Source: Falsiroseomonas sp041690465
GTDB lineage: Bacteria > Pseudomonadota > Alphaproteobacteria > Acetobacterales > Acetobacteraceae
Reading direction: 5' to 3'
DNA: 64,000 bases
NCBI RefSeq assembly: GCF_041690465.1
Contig: NZ_JAWLHG010000004.1
Span: 124,001 to 188,000 of the forward strand
The position numbers and the translations under genes were made by a program. Below, one piece after another: positions 51,343 through 60,802 of the stretch (positions are counted from its first letter, which is position 1; each line of letters begins with the position of its first letter). The notes beneath the pieces were generated by a model that was not told where the DNA came from, did not search any database, and was given only the letters and a program-made list of their open reading frames with translations.

Positions 51343-52329
51343 CTATTCCATCCGCGCGCCGGAACGGCGGACGACCTCGCGCCAGCGGCCGATCTCGGAG
51401 GCCATGTAGTCGCGGAACTCGGCCGCGGTGGAGCTGCGCGGCCGCATCCCCACATTCGACATGGTCTGCTTGAAGGCGTCGCTCTGCGTCACCTGGCGGA
51501 TGCTCTCGCTGATGCGCTGGACGATCTCGGGCGGAATGCCGACCGGCCCGGCGAAGCCCAGCCAGCCGGCTGCCTCGTAGGTGGGATAGCCGACCTCGGC
51601 GAAGGTCGGCGCGTCCGGCAGCAGCGGGTCGCGGGTCTGCCCGGTGGTGGCCAGCGCGCGCAGCCTGCCGTTGCGGATGGAGGCCATCAGCGCGTTGATC
51701 GTGTTGAAGGTCATGTCCACCTGGCCGGCGAGCGTGTCGGTGACCGCCGGCGGGCTGCCGCGATAGGGCACGTGGACGATCTCCACGCCGCTGACCTGCC
51801 GGAACAGCTCGCCCGCCATGTGGGTGGAGGTGCCGCTGCCCGCCGAGGCCCAGGTGAGCTGCCCCGGCCGCGCCTTCGCCGCCGCCACCACGTCGGCCAC
51901 GCTGCGGAAGGGGGAATCGACCCGTACGGCGAGCGCGCAGTCGTTCGAAGCGGCGAGGCCGAGCGGCGTGAAGGAGGTCAGCGGATCATAGGGCACGTTG
52001 GGCAGCAGCGCCGGCGCGATGGCGAGCGAGGAGGAGTTGACCGACCCGATCGTGTAGCCGTCGGGTGTGGCCTTGGCGATCAGGTCGGTGCCGATCGTCC
52101 CGCCGGCGCCGAAGCGGTTCTCCACCACCACCGTGTGGCCCCAGAGGTCGGAGAGGCCCTGCGCCACCACCCGGCTGACCACGTCGAGCCCGGCGCCGGC
52201 CGCCACCGGCACGATCATCCGCACCGGCCGGTTCGGGTAGTCGGTCTGCGCCCGCGCGGCGCGGGGCAGAACCAGCAGCGCCGCCGCGGCGGCAAGAAGC
52301 TGACGCCGACCTGTCTGGACGAATGGCAT
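51343..52329 (-). CDS. Bug/TctC-family tripartite tricarboxylate receptor
   Basis: A 328-residue periplasmic receptor with an export signal (RRQLLAAAAALLVLPRAARAQ). Landmarks are YPNRPVRMIVPVAAGAGLD, VENRFGAGGTIGTDLIAKA and VHVPYRGSPPAVTDTLAGQV. ATG 52329 has AGGAG eight bases upstream. It leads a two-gene operon with the GGT-like enzyme. A TGGATCCAAT element lies 27 bp upstream of the start, as found also upstream of the NMT1-type receptor at 9679. Confidence 0.87.
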   Translation of the reverse strand: MPFVQTGRRQLLAAAAALLVLPRAARAQTDYPNRPVRMIVPVAAGAGLDVVSRVVAQGLSDLWGHTVVVENRFGAGGTIGTDLIAKATPDGYTIGSVNSSSLAIAPALLPNVPYDPLTSFTPLGLAASNDCALAVRVDSPFRSVADVVAAAKARPGQLTWASAGSGTSTHMAGELFRQVSGVEIVHVPYRGSPPAVTDTLAGQVDMTFNTINALMASIRNGRLRALATTGQTRDPLLPDAPTFAEVGYPTYEAAGWLGFAGPVGIPPEIVQRISESIRQVTQSDAFKQTMSNVGMRPRSSTAAEFRDYMASEIGRWREVVRRSGARME

Positions 52330-52355
52330 CGCGGCTACTCCTGCGTCTCGATGGC

Positions 52356-52365
52356 TGGATCCAAT
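52356..52365. promoter_or_regulatory. TGGATCCAAT element upstream of the Bug/GGT operon
   Basis: The same ten bases as at 9719-9728, in the same orientation relative to a receptor gene, 27 bp before its start codon. It is a candidate GntR-type operator by palindromic core TGGATCCA. Confidence 0.3.
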
Positions 52366-52523
52366 GATGCCGCCCGAACCACCGCTGCGGTCAAGCCGGG
52401 GAAGCGCACCCACGATGCGGGCGCGGAAGGCTCGCAGGGTGGAATGACGCCTTCGTGGCGGAGAGAAGGGCGGGCCTGTGCGTTGCGAGGACGATCCGCA
52501 ACAATTCGGAGTCGTCCCACGCC

Positions 52524-53879
52524 ATGGCTTCCGGCCTGAATATCCGCTTTCCGAACGACCTGCCCCGCCTGGAAGACGATGCGCGCGACTGGCTGAACGA
52601 GCTGGACCGTGACGGCCGCACCGACTTCGGCGAGGCCGGCGGCAGCCTCGCCTCGCTGGAGGACCGGTTGCGGCCGAGCCTGGAGGAAGCGCGCAGCTGG
52701 TTCGATGACCGGCTTGGCGAAGGGGAAGCCGCCGCGGACAGCACCGTGTTCCGCACGGACGCCATTGAGGCCTTGCTGGAGCGCAGCGGTCTCGCCGGGC
52801 TTGGCGGCGAGCTCGACATCCGCAACCTCGATGATCTTGCGCGGCTCGCCGATCGCCTGCCGCCCGAACTGGCCGGGCCGGACGCCACCGGCGAGGTGCC
52901 GACCGGCAGCGCCGAGGTCCCGCGGGGGCTGGCCGCGCTCGGCGCCAGCCTCGCCGCCGCACCGCGCATCATCGAGGCGCTGGGCCCCACCGCGCAGACC
53001 CTGACCACGCGCGGCGAGACCTACACCGTGGTGGAGACCTACCGCGATCCCGCCTCCGGCTTTTCCGCGCTGCGGCTGCATCGCGACGGTGGCGCCGAGG
53101 TCTTCGCGGTGGACGGCCTGCAGGTTGGCTCGCGCGCCGACGAGGTGACGGCGGCGACGCTGGGGCGCCTGCAGCTGCGCTCCGAGGCCTTCGCCGAGAT
53201 GGTGGCCGACGCCGCCGCGGTCGGACTGAACGGCGACGGGCCGGCGCTCATCGTCGGGCCGAGCCTCGGCGGCGCCATCGCCCAGGCGGCCGCCTATGAG
53301 ACGGCGGAGGCGCTGCTGGCCGCGCCGCAGGGCTTCGACACCGGCGCGGTGCAGCTGGTCACCGTGGACCCGCTCGGCGGCCGCGACGCGACGGAATGGC
53401 TGAACGGCGGCACGCTCGATCCCGCGGCGCTGGAGCTGATCACGGCGCTGAACCTGCGGACGGAGGGCGACATCGTCTCGCGCATCGGCAGCCATATCGG
53501 CGCGACGCTGACCCTGCCCGCGTTCGACGAGGACGGCAACCGCGTGGAGCTCGCAGCCGGCGAGGCACATGCGAACGTGGTCTCGCTGCTGCAGGCGCTG
53601 GGCGACGACGCGCCCTTCGCGGCCGGCACGCGCGGGGCGCCGGAGGAGATCTCCGGCTTCGCCCGCGCCTCGGAGCTGGCCTCGGAGGCGCTGATCGCGG
53701 GCTGGGACGAGGCCGGCACGCCGGAGGCCCCGCCGCAGGCGCTGCAGGTCCCGGGCGAGGCGCGGCTCTCCGACGACCGGACGGTCTGGACGCTGGACGC
53801 GGACAGCGACGGGCTGGTGGACTTCACCGTGCAGCTCGCCGGGCCGCTCGATCCGGCGCGCGACGACGTGGTGTTGTAG
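52524..53879 (+). CDS. Lipase-like alpha/beta-hydrolase without signal peptide
   Basis: A 451-residue acidic protein. The nucleophile elbow GPSLGGAIAQAAAYETAEAL, with Ser in GxSxG, and a following VQLVTVDPLGG strand point to a class-3-lipase-like fold; the catalytic Asp and His cannot be placed with certainty (H near GEAHANVVSLL is a candidate). The N-terminal 150 residues are helical and of unknown function. The tail has an EF-hand-like loop DADSDGLVDF and ends RDDVVL, resembling type I secreted proteins. ATG 52524 is the first start near the conserved body. Convergent with ycjF. Confidence 0.6.
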   Translation: MASGLNIRFPNDLPRLEDDARDWLNELDRDGRTDFGEAGGSLASLEDRLRPSLEEARSWFDDRLGEGEAAADSTVFRTDAIEALLERSGLAGLGGELDIRNLDDLARLADRLPPELAGPDATGEVPTGSAEVPRGLAALGASLAAAPRIIEALGPTAQTLTTRGETYTVVETYRDPASGFSALRLHRDGGAEVFAVDGLQVGSRADEVTAATLGRLQLRSEAFAEMVADAAAVGLNGDGPALIVGPSLGGAIAQAAAYETAEALLAAPQGFDTGAVQLVTVDPLGGRDATEWLNGGTLDPAALELITALNLRTEGDIVSRIGSHIGATLTLPAFDEDGNRVELAAGEAHANVVSLLQALGDDAPFAAGTRGAPEEISGFARASELASEALIAGWDEAGTPEAPPQALQVPGEARLSDDRTVWTLDADSDGLVDFTVQLAGPLDPARDDVVL

Positions 53880-53887
53880 GACTTCCG

Positions 53888-53938
53888 CCGATCCGGTTCA
53901 GACCTCGGGGCCCGGCGGCCCTGCGGTCATCGGATCGG
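53888..53938. terminator. Inverted repeat between convergent lipase-like and ycjF genes
   Basis: CCGATCCG (53888-53895) pairs perfectly with CGGATCGG (53931-53938), enclosing a GC-rich 35 bp loop with its own small stems. It lies 8 bp after the lipase-like stop and 2 bp from the ycjF stop. The loop shares two sequence blocks with 54823-54876. Confidence 0.4.
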
Positions 53939-53939
53939 G

Positions 53940-54890
53940 TCAGCGCGGCGGCAGGATGCGGCAGGCGCGTGAGGCGGCGCGGGAGAGCATCAGCATCCGC
54001 CGCGCCGCCACCGCGCCCTTGCCGGTTTCCCCGGCGATCTTCTCGAACAGCGGGTTGGTGACGAGCGCGCGCGTGGCGGCGTCGATCGCCACATCCGCCG
54101 CGGCCACCGCGCCCGCTTCGAACACCGCGCGGCGGAGCAGCGAGAGCGTGCCCGCGAGCCCCGGGCGCAGGCCATGAATGGCGGCGACCTCGCGCACGAG
54201 GCGGAAGCCGCGCCAGGCGAAGAACACCGCATCCAGCGCCGGCGATGGCACCACCGCCGTCGCCGCGAAGGCCTGCGCCGCGGCGCTGCGCCCAGCCGAG
54301 TTGGCGGCGCGGTCGAGCTCGGCCAGCGGCCCGGCTTCCAGCAGCCCGGTGAGCGAATCGAGATCGTTGGCGCCGCGCAGCGCCGGGATGGTCGGCGCCG
54401 CGGCGGGTGTGCGCGCCGCCCAGGCCAGCGTCGCGGTGCGCGCCTCGACATAGTCGCCGCGCGCGAAGGCCGCGCGCGCGCGGTCCACCACGGTGAGCGT
54501 CCAGAGGCCGCGCAATTCGCGCAGGAAGGCCCAGGCGATCAGTCCGTAGCCGGCGACCGCGACGGCCAGCGTCAACCAGCCGAGCCAGGCCGCACGCTCG
54601 AACTGGTCCGTGACGAAATTGGCGACGTCCAGCACGGAGAGCCCGAGCAGCAGCACCGCCACCCCGGCGGCGCCCAGCGACAGCGCCGACCAGCGCCGCG
54701 CCGGGCGCGGCGGCACGACGGGCGCGACCTCCTGCTCCCAGCCGAAGTCGAGCCGCGCTGCCGGCAGGCTGTCTTCCTCCGCCAGGATGCGTGGCCCACG
54801 GGGTGGATCCTGGGGCATCCGATTCAGACCTCCGGTGCTTGCGGCCTCCGGCTGCCGCGCCCTGCGGCCATCGGATGCCTCGCCACTCAC
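53940..54890 (-). CDS. ycjF: YcjF-like inner-membrane protein (DUF697/TIGR01620)
   Basis: A 316-residue protein with two adjacent spans at about residues 71-90 and 100-125 (LGAAGVAVLLLGLSVLD, LAVAVAGYGLIAWAFL) and a C-terminal DUF697-type domain (AVFFAWRGFRLVREVAAIHG, LLRRAVFEAGAVAAADVAID). It is partner of YcjX and phage-shock-linked in enterobacteria. The GTG start overlaps the ycjX stop (GTGA). The first 25 residues are encoded by a repeated intergenic-like sequence, so an ATG near 54818 (MPQDPPRG) is an alternative start. Confidence 0.78.
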   Translation of the reverse strand: MSGEASDGRRARQPEAASTGGLNRMPQDPPRGPRILAEEDSLPAARLDFGWEQEVAPVVPPRPARRWSALSLGAAGVAVLLLGLSVLDVANFVTDQFERAAWLGWLTLAVAVAGYGLIAWAFLRELRGLWTLTVVDRARAAFARGDYVEARTATLAWAARTPAAAPTIPALRGANDLDSLTGLLEAGPLAELDRAANSAGRSAAAQAFAATAVVPSPALDAVFFAWRGFRLVREVAAIHGLRPGLAGTLSLLRRAVFEAGAVAAADVAIDAATRALVTNPLFEKIAGETGKGAVAARRMLMLSRAASRACRILPPR

Positions 54891-56293
54891 AGCAGATCCC
54901 CGATCAACGCTGCCAAGAGGGCATCCAGCCCCAGATGGGGAATGCCGGAGGCGCCGTCACCATCCAAGCGCGGTGGCTGGAAGACCGGCATCTCGAAGAA
55001 GGGGTGGTCCCAGTAGCCGGGCTCCGGCCGGCGCATCGGCACCTCGCCGGGATAGACCCGCGCGACGCGCCCGGTATCCAGCCGCAGGCCGCGCACCGCG
55101 GCGACCGGCCGCCCTTCCAGCACCGCCACGTCGTCTTCCGTGCAGCGGATGGCGGCGATGGCGTGGACGGAGGTGGCGGCATCCAGCGGCCCGGCCGGAT
55201 CGCGCCCCACCAGGTCGCCGAGCAGGCCGAGCAGCGCATCCCGCGTGCGCGAAGGCACGTGGTCCGCCTTGGTGGCGGCGAAGCCGACGCGGCGCACCCC
55301 TTGTCCCGTCAGCAGGTCGAACAGGCCGAGCCCCCCGCGCAGGCTGGCGGCGACCGCGGCCAGCGCCTCGGCGGTGTCGTCGAAGGCCTCCTCCCCCGCA
55401 TGCAGCGCGCCGAGCGCATCCACCAGCACCGCCTGGCGGTGGAAGCGGCGGAAGAACGGGTCGAAGAAGGTGGCGCGCTGGTCGTCCAGATAGGCCTCGT
55501 GCCGGCGCGCCAGCAGCGCGGCGAGGTCGCCGGTCTCGGCATGCGGCAGCGGGAAGAACCACAGCAGCGGGGCCTCGCCGCGGGGGCCGGGGTTCAGCGC
55601 GCGGCCGGGCTGGAGGAAGCGAAAGCCGAGCTTGTCGCGGCAACTGCGCAGCGCATCGCGGTAGAGGGCAAAGCCCTGCCGCGCCAGGGCCTCCTCGGCC
55701 GGCGCGGTGGCGGGCAGCGCATCCACGAAGGCGAGGAAGGCGCCCGCCGCCTCCGCCCGCCGGCCGCGCCGCAGCCGCGCCAGGGTGGCGCGCGACCAGT
55801 CGCCATAGGATTGGTCGAGCATCGGCAGGTCCAGCAGCCACTCGCCGGGATAGTCCAGCAGTTCCAGCGTGACCTGCCGCGGGCCGGCGAACAGCGCCCG
55901 CGCCTGGCCGAGCATGGAGCGCGGGTCGAGCTCCAGCGCGATCTCCAGCGTCGAGAGATCCTCGGTGCGTTCCGGCCAGCGCGGCGGATCGGCGGCCAGC
56001 GCGCGCAGATGCGCCGAGGCATCGAAGCGTGGCGTGGCCTGCACCTCGGCGGGCACGATCCGCGCCGCCCGCAGCCGCCCGCCGGCCGCCGCTTCCAGCG
56101 CCGGAAGCGTGCGCGCGCCGCGCCCGGCGGCGAGCAGGTTGGCGACCAGAGAGGTCAGGAACACCGTCTTGCCGGCGCGCGAGAGGCCGGTGACGGCCAG
56201 CCGCACCCGCTCGCGCCCGATCAGCGCCCGTCCGAGGTCGCCGGCGCCGGCGAGCGCATCCTCGATCGGGGAGAGGAGGTTGAAGCTGGGCAA
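54887..56293 (-). CDS. ycjX: YcjX-like P-loop NTPase
   Basis: A 468-residue GTPase-like protein. The P-loop GLSRAGKTVFLTSLVANLL lies near residues 32-50, followed by LELLDYPGEWLLDLPML, DALPATAPAEEAL and the ATKADHVPSR specificity loop. YcjX/DUF463 proteins act with YcjF at the inner membrane under envelope stress. The start is unclear: no ATG or GTG is suitably placed, and TTG 56293 (LPSFNLLSPIED) fits the family N-terminus but lacks a good ribosome binding site. It lies 41 bp downstream of gloA. Confidence 0.83.
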   Translation of the reverse strand: MPSFNLLSPIEDALAGAGDLGRALIGRERVRLAVTGLSRAGKTVFLTSLVANLLAAGRGARTLPALEAAAGGRLRAARIVPAEVQATPRFDASAHLRALAADPPRWPERTEDLSTLEIALELDPRSMLGQARALFAGPRQVTLELLDYPGEWLLDLPMLDQSYGDWSRATLARLRRGRRAEAAGAFLAFVDALPATAPAEEALARQGFALYRDALRSCRDKLGFRFLQPGRALNPGPRGEAPLLWFFPLPHAETGDLAALLARRHEAYLDDQRATFFDPFFRRFHRQAVLVDALGALHAGEEAFDDTAEALAAVAASLRGGLGLFDLLTGQGVRRVGFAATKADHVPSRTRDALLGLLGDLVGRDPAGPLDAATSVHAIAAIRCTEDDVAVLEGRPVAAVRGLRLDTGRVARVYPGEVPMRRPEPGYWDHPFFEMPVFQPPRLDGDGASGIPHLGLDALLAALIGDLL

Positions 56294-56334
56294 GGCGGGA
56301 GGGTGGGGGGAGACCCCTTGCCTCGGAGCTGCGC

Positions 56335-56726
<392 letters not shown>

Positions 56727-56730
<4 letters not shown>

Positions 56731-57611
56731 CGCTCGCTCTCCTTCGGGGGTAGGAAATCCGCGGGGCGGATCGCGACGAGGAAGAGCCCCGCCGCATCGG
56801 CCGCCGCCACCGTCTCGTCGCGGTCCACCACCAGCGTGCCGGCCAGCCCGGATGGCCCGCCGCGCGCCTGGATGGCAATGCCGGCCAGCCCCGCCGCGGC
56901 CGCGCCGCGCGCCGTCTCCGGCCCGATCACCGGCAGGTCGGCGCGGACATCCTGCCGCGGCTTGACCAGCTTCACCAGCACGCCGCCACCGCCCTCACGC
57001 CGCAAGCCGGCGCAGCGCGCCAGCAGCGCATCGGTTCCCTCGATCGCCTCCAGCCCAAGCACCAGCCCCTGCTGCACGACACAGCACTGGCCCACATCGG
57101 CCGCACCCAGCGCGCGGGCCACCAGCACCCCGCGGGCGATGTCGGCGCGGTCGTCCTCGGTCGGCCCGCGGCGCGTCAGCACGCCCTCCGGCACCAGCAG
57201 CGCCTCCAGCACTTCCTGCGCGCCGAGCGGGCGGAAGCCCTCCTCGCGGACCAGGCGCAGCACGGCGGAAAGCAACCCGTCATCGCCACCGAAGATGGCG
57301 CGGCGGCCGAGCTTCGCCACCAGCCGCATTCCCTCCGCGTCGAAGCGGAAGGCGAGCAGCGAGGGGCGGGTGACCCGCCCGGCCAGCACCAGGTGGCGCA
57401 CCCGCTGGCCGCGCAGCAGCGCGATCATCCGCCCGACCTGGCCGAGCGGCACCACCTCATGGCGATAGGCTGCGAAGTCCTGTGGCCGCGCGAATCCCTC
57501 GACCAGGATGCAGAAGAGGGGCCGCCCCGCCTTGGCCGCCGCATCGGCGATCCGCAGCGGCATCAGCCCGCTGCCGGCGACAAGACCAAGCGGCTCGGCC
57601 GCCTGCGCCAT
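56727..57611 (-). CDS. lpxI: UDP-2,3-diacylglucosamine pyrophosphatase LpxI
   Basis: A 294-residue enzyme (DUF1009 family) that cleaves UDP-2,3-diacylglucosamine to lipid X in lipid A synthesis; alphaproteobacteria use it in place of LpxH. Landmarks are PLGLVAGSGLMPLRIADAA, GGDDGLLSAVLRLVREEGF and GTDALLARCAGLRREG, then VLVKLVKPRQDVRADLPVIG with the catalytic Asp region. It starts just inside the end of lpxA and overlaps gloA. lpxB, which often follows, is absent. Confidence 0.92.
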
Positions 57612-57612
57612 C

Positions 57613-58464
57613 TCAGCCGTCCAGCTCGTCATCCTCGCCGAGGCGGCCGAAGGGGCAGAGGCCGTGCCGGCCGCGGTCGCGGGCGAAGTCCAGGACCTCG
57701 GCGACATGCGGGTTGCCGGGATGCGCGGCGGCCACGGCCGCCACATGCTCCTCCGGCCGGCCGCCGCGGTAGAGGTCGTGCACCGCACGCGCCACCGTCA
57801 TCACCTGCTCCTTGCTCAGGCCGAGCCGGCGCCGCATGGCGATGGTGTTCAGCCCGTGCAGCTTGGCGCGGTAGCCCTTGACGCGGCCGAAGGGCAGCAC
57901 GTTGCGCTCCACGCCCGACATGCCGGCCACCAGCGCCATGCGGCCGATGCGCACGAATTGCTGCACCGCCGCGCCACCCTGGATGAAGGCGAAGTCGCCG
58001 ATCTCGACATGGCCGGCGAGCATGATGTTGTTCACCAGGATCACGCCGTCGCCGATGCGGCAGTCATGGCCGATATGGACGACGCACATGATCAGGCAGT
58101 CGCTGCCCACCCGCGTCCAGCCGTCGCCGCCGACGCTGCCGCGGTGGATGGTCGCGTGCTCGCGCACCTGGGTGCGGGCGCCGATCGCCACGCCGGTCGG
58201 CTGGCCCTTGTATTTCAGGTCCTGCGGCGGCAGCCCGATAGTGGCAAAGGGGAAGACCTTCACGCCCGCGCCGAGCCGTACGCGGCCATCCAGCACGACG
58301 TGGGCGAGGAGTTCCACGCCCTCCTCCAGCACGCAATCGGGGCCGACCACGCAGCCTGGCCCGATGCGGCAGCCGGCGGCGATGCTGGCCCCGGGTGCCA
58401 CGAAGGCGGCCGGGGAGACGATCGCGTCGGGGGAGATTCCGGCGCGCAATGCGGCTTGGTCCAA
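57613..58464 (-). CDS. lpxA: UDP-N-acetylglucosamine acyltransferase
   Basis: A 283-residue left-handed beta-helix enzyme that O-acylates UDP-GlcNAc, the first step of lipid A synthesis. The hexapeptide repeats run from about residue 13 to 190, then a helical C-terminal domain. The catalytic base corresponds to H133 in VVHIGHDC, with H130 and H152 also conserved. The position matching E. coli H160 (AVHQF) is Gln168 (AVQQF). It starts with TTG 8 bp downstream of fabZ. Confidence 0.93.
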   Translation of the reverse strand: MDQAALRAGISPDAIVSPAAFVAPGASIAAGCRIGPGCVVGPDCVLEEGVELLAHVVLDGRVRLGAGVKVFPFATIGLPPQDLKYKGQPTGVAIGARTQVREHATIHRGSVGGDGWTRVGSDCLIMCVVHIGHDCRIGDGVILVNNIMLAGHVEIGDFAFIQGGAAVQQFVRIGRMALVAGMSGVERNVLPFGRVKGYRAKLHGLNTIAMRRRLGLSKEQVMTVARAVHDLYRGGRPEEHVAAVAAAHPGNPHVAEVLDFARDRGRHGLCPFGRLGEDDELDG

Positions 58465-58472
58465 GGGCTGCT

Positions 58473-58958
58473 CTACTTGTCCAGGATCATCGCGGCGTAG
58501 GTCGCTTCGGCCACCACCTTGCCGTCCACCTTCGCCTCCGCGGCGAACTTCCAGATGTTGCCGCGCTGCTTCTCCTTGCGGACATGCACGCGCATCTGGT
58601 CGCCAGGCACCACCGGCTTGCGGAACTTGGCGCCGTCGACCGTCATGAAATAGACCAGCTTGCCCTGCGCCGAGGGGCCGAGCGTCTCGACCACCAGCAC
58701 CGCCGCGGTCTGCGCCATGCTCTCGATGATCAGCACGCCGGGGAAGACGGGGTGCGCCGGGAAATGGCCCTGGAAGAAGTTCTCGTTGATCGAGACGTTC
58801 TTGATGCCGACGGCGGAGACATCGGGGACGAGGTCCACGACGCGGTCCACCAGCAGGAAGGGGAAGCGGTGCGGGATCGCCTGCATGATGCGGGCGATGT
58901 CATAGGCATTGGCGCTGCCCGTCTGCGTCGCCTCGGCGCTGCCAGGGTTGGCGTCCAT
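58473..58958 (-). CDS. fabZ: 3-hydroxyacyl-ACP dehydratase FabZ
   Basis: A 161-residue hotdog enzyme that dehydrates 3-hydroxyacyl-ACP in fatty acid synthesis and shares its substrate with LpxA/LpxD. The core IPHRFPFLLVDRV and the active-site helix GHFPAHPVFPGVLIIESMAQ, with His and Glu, are canonical. ATG 58958 follows GAAGGGAGG. The N-terminal 22 residues (DANPGSAEATQTGSANAYD) are an extension. Confidence 0.95.
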   Translation of the reverse strand: MDANPGSAEATQTGSANAYDIARIMQAIPHRFPFLLVDRVVDLVPDVSAVGIKNVSINENFFQGHFPAHPVFPGVLIIESMAQTAAVLVVETLGPSAQGKLVYFMTVDGAKFRKPVVPGDQMRVHVRKEKQRGNIWKFAAEAKVDGKVVAEATYAAMILDK

Positions 58959-58986
58959 GATCCTCCCTTCCGTCCCCGGTCGCGTA

Positions 58987-60015
58987 TCAGCCACGGCCCG
59001 GCTTCTGGCCGAGCCGGCGCAGCGCCGCCATGGCGCGCAGGGTGTCCTTGGCGGGCCAGGCCGGGCTGCCGACCACGTCGGTGCCGGCCGGCACGTCGTT
59101 CATGACGCCCGCCTGCGCCCCGACGCGGACGCGGTCGCCGATGCTGGCATGCCCGGTCAGGCCCGACTGGCCGCCCATCTGCACCCCATTGCCCAGCGTC
59201 GCGGAGCCCGCGATGCCCACTTGCGCCACGATCACGCAACCGCGGCCGGTACGCACGTTGTGGCCGATCTGCACCAGGTTGTCGAGGCGCGTGCCGGCGC
59301 CGAGCACGGTATCGCCCTGGCTGCCGCGATCGACGCAGGAATTGGCGCCGACCTCCACGAAATCCTCGAGGATGACCCGGCCGAGCTGCGGCACCGTCTC
59401 GAACCGGCCCTCGGGCGTCACGGCGAAGCCGAAGCCTTCCTGGCCGATGCGGGCGCCGGGATGCACCACCACGAAGCGCGCGGCGATGCAGTGGCTGAGC
59501 GAGGCATGCGCGCCGATCCGGCAGCCCTCGCCGAGCACCACGCCCTCTCCCACCACCGCATGCGGGCCGATGACACAGCCAGGGCCGATCTCGGCACCGG
59601 CACCGATCACCGCCAGCGGCCCGACCTCGCAGCCCTCGCCGAGGCGGGCGCCGGGATCCACCACGGCACTGGGGTGGATGCCCGGGCGCGGCGGTGGTGC
59701 GGGGTGCAGCCGGGCGGCGATGCGGGCGAAACCGAGATAGGGCTGCCCGGTAACGATCGCCGCCACGCCTGCCGGCAGGCGCTCGGCGAAATCGGCGGCC
59801 AGCACCACGGCGGCGGCCCGCGTGGCGGCAAGCTGCCCGGCATAGCGCCGGTTGTCGAGGAAGGAGATCTCCGCCCCCCCGGCCGCGTCGAGCGGGCCGA
59901 CACCGGCGATGCGCGTGGCGGGGTCGCCGCCGCGCAACTCCCCGCCTGCAATGGCGGCGGCCTCGGCCAGCGTCAGCGGCGAGCCGGCGGGATGGAAGCG
60001 CGGATCCGCAGCCAC
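58987..60015 (-). CDS. lpxD: UDP-3-O-acylglucosamine N-acyltransferase
   Basis: A 342-residue trimeric beta-helix enzyme that adds the N-linked acyl chain in lipid A synthesis. The N-terminal uridine-binding domain (EISFLDNRRYAGQLAATRAA) is followed by hexapeptide repeats from about 110 and the catalytic His in LVQIGHNVRTG. The C-terminal ACP-binding helix is short (DTLRAMAALRRLGQKPG). It starts with GTG, 14 bp downstream of skp. Confidence 0.94.
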   Translation of the reverse strand: MAADPRFHPAGSPLTLAEAAAIAGGELRGGDPATRIAGVGPLDAAGGAEISFLDNRRYAGQLAATRAAAVVLAADFAERLPAGVAAIVTGQPYLGFARIAARLHPAPPPRPGIHPSAVVDPGARLGEGCEVGPLAVIGAGAEIGPGCVIGPHAVVGEGVVLGEGCRIGAHASLSHCIAARFVVVHPGARIGQEGFGFAVTPEGRFETVPQLGRVILEDFVEVGANSCVDRGSQGDTVLGAGTRLDNLVQIGHNVRTGRGCVIVAQVGIAGSATLGNGVQMGGQSGLTGHASIGDRVRVGAQAGVMNDVPAGTDVVGSPAWPAKDTLRAMAALRRLGQKPGRG

Positions 60016-60029
60016 CGGGCGCGGCCGCC

Positions 60030-60779
60030 TCAGTTCCGGCGCGGTGCGGGCTGGGCAGGTGCCTGACGGGCGGGCGACGCACCCTGGCCCGCGGGCGCCT
60101 GCTGCGTGGCGGCTGCCGGTGGCGCCTCGCCCTCCGCCGGCAGGGTGACGCTGCGCAGCACGCGGTTCATCTGCGCCGAGACCTCCGCGGTAATGTCGAA
60201 CCCGGCCTCGTTGTAGATGATCAGCGGCCGCGGCAGCACCAGGTTGACGCCGCGGCTGGCGGCCACCTGGCGGATGACGGCGCCGAGCGCCTGCTCGATC
60301 TGCTGCAGGCCCTGCTGGGCGGCGGCGTCGATCGCGCGGTTGCGGTCGCGGAAGATGCGCTGGGCGTCGGTGATGCGCTCCTGCAGGTCGCGCTCACGGG
60401 CGCGCAACTGCTCGGGCGGCAGGGTCGCGCGCGCGCCTGCCAGCGACTGCTGTTCCTCGCGCCAGCGGGCCTGCTCGGCCTGGAGATCCTCGTTCAGCTT
60501 GGCGCGGCGACGCTCGATCTCCTGGCGCACCTGGCTGAAGGCGGCGGAGAGGCGCTGCACCTCCGGGATGTCCACGATGCCGATCACCGGTGCCGGCGGG
60601 CGCTGGCCCGCCTGCTGCTGCGCCTGCTGCGGACGTTGCGCCGGCCGTGCCGGCTGGCCCTGTGGCCGCTGCTGGCCCGGGACGAACCATTCCTGGCCCT
60701 GCTGCTGCGCGATGGCCGGCAGCGGAGCCAGCGGCGCGGCAAGGAGGAGAAGGCCCGGCAGGGAGTGGCGCAGACGCAT
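60030..60779 (-). CDS. skp: OmpH/Skp-family periplasmic chaperone
   Basis: A 249-residue secreted protein with a signal peptide (LPGLLLLAAPLAPLPAIAQQ), then a Gln/Pro-rich linker (about 25-65). The Skp core follows: GIVDIPEVQRLSAAFSQVRQ, a long coiled coil (RRRAKLNEDLQAEQARWREE) and the beta-strand end VNLVLPRPLIIYNEAGFD. Skp holds unfolded outer-membrane proteins for BamA, encoded just upstream. Both Gln/Pro-rich ends are longer than in E. coli Skp. TTG 60800 is an alternative start. Confidence 0.88.
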   Translation of the reverse strand: MRLRHSLPGLLLLAAPLAPLPAIAQQQGQEWFVPGQQRPQGQPARPAQRPQQAQQQAGQRPPAPVIGIVDIPEVQRLSAAFSQVRQEIERRRAKLNEDLQAEQARWREEQQSLAGARATLPPEQLRARERDLQERITDAQRIFRDRNRAIDAAAQQGLQQIEQALGAVIRQVAASRGVNLVLPRPLIIYNEAGFDITAEVSAQMNRVLRSVTLPAEGEAPPAAATQQAPAGQGASPARQAPAQPAPRRN

Positions 60780-60802
60780 CGCGGTGGTGTTCCCGAACAA
60801 GG

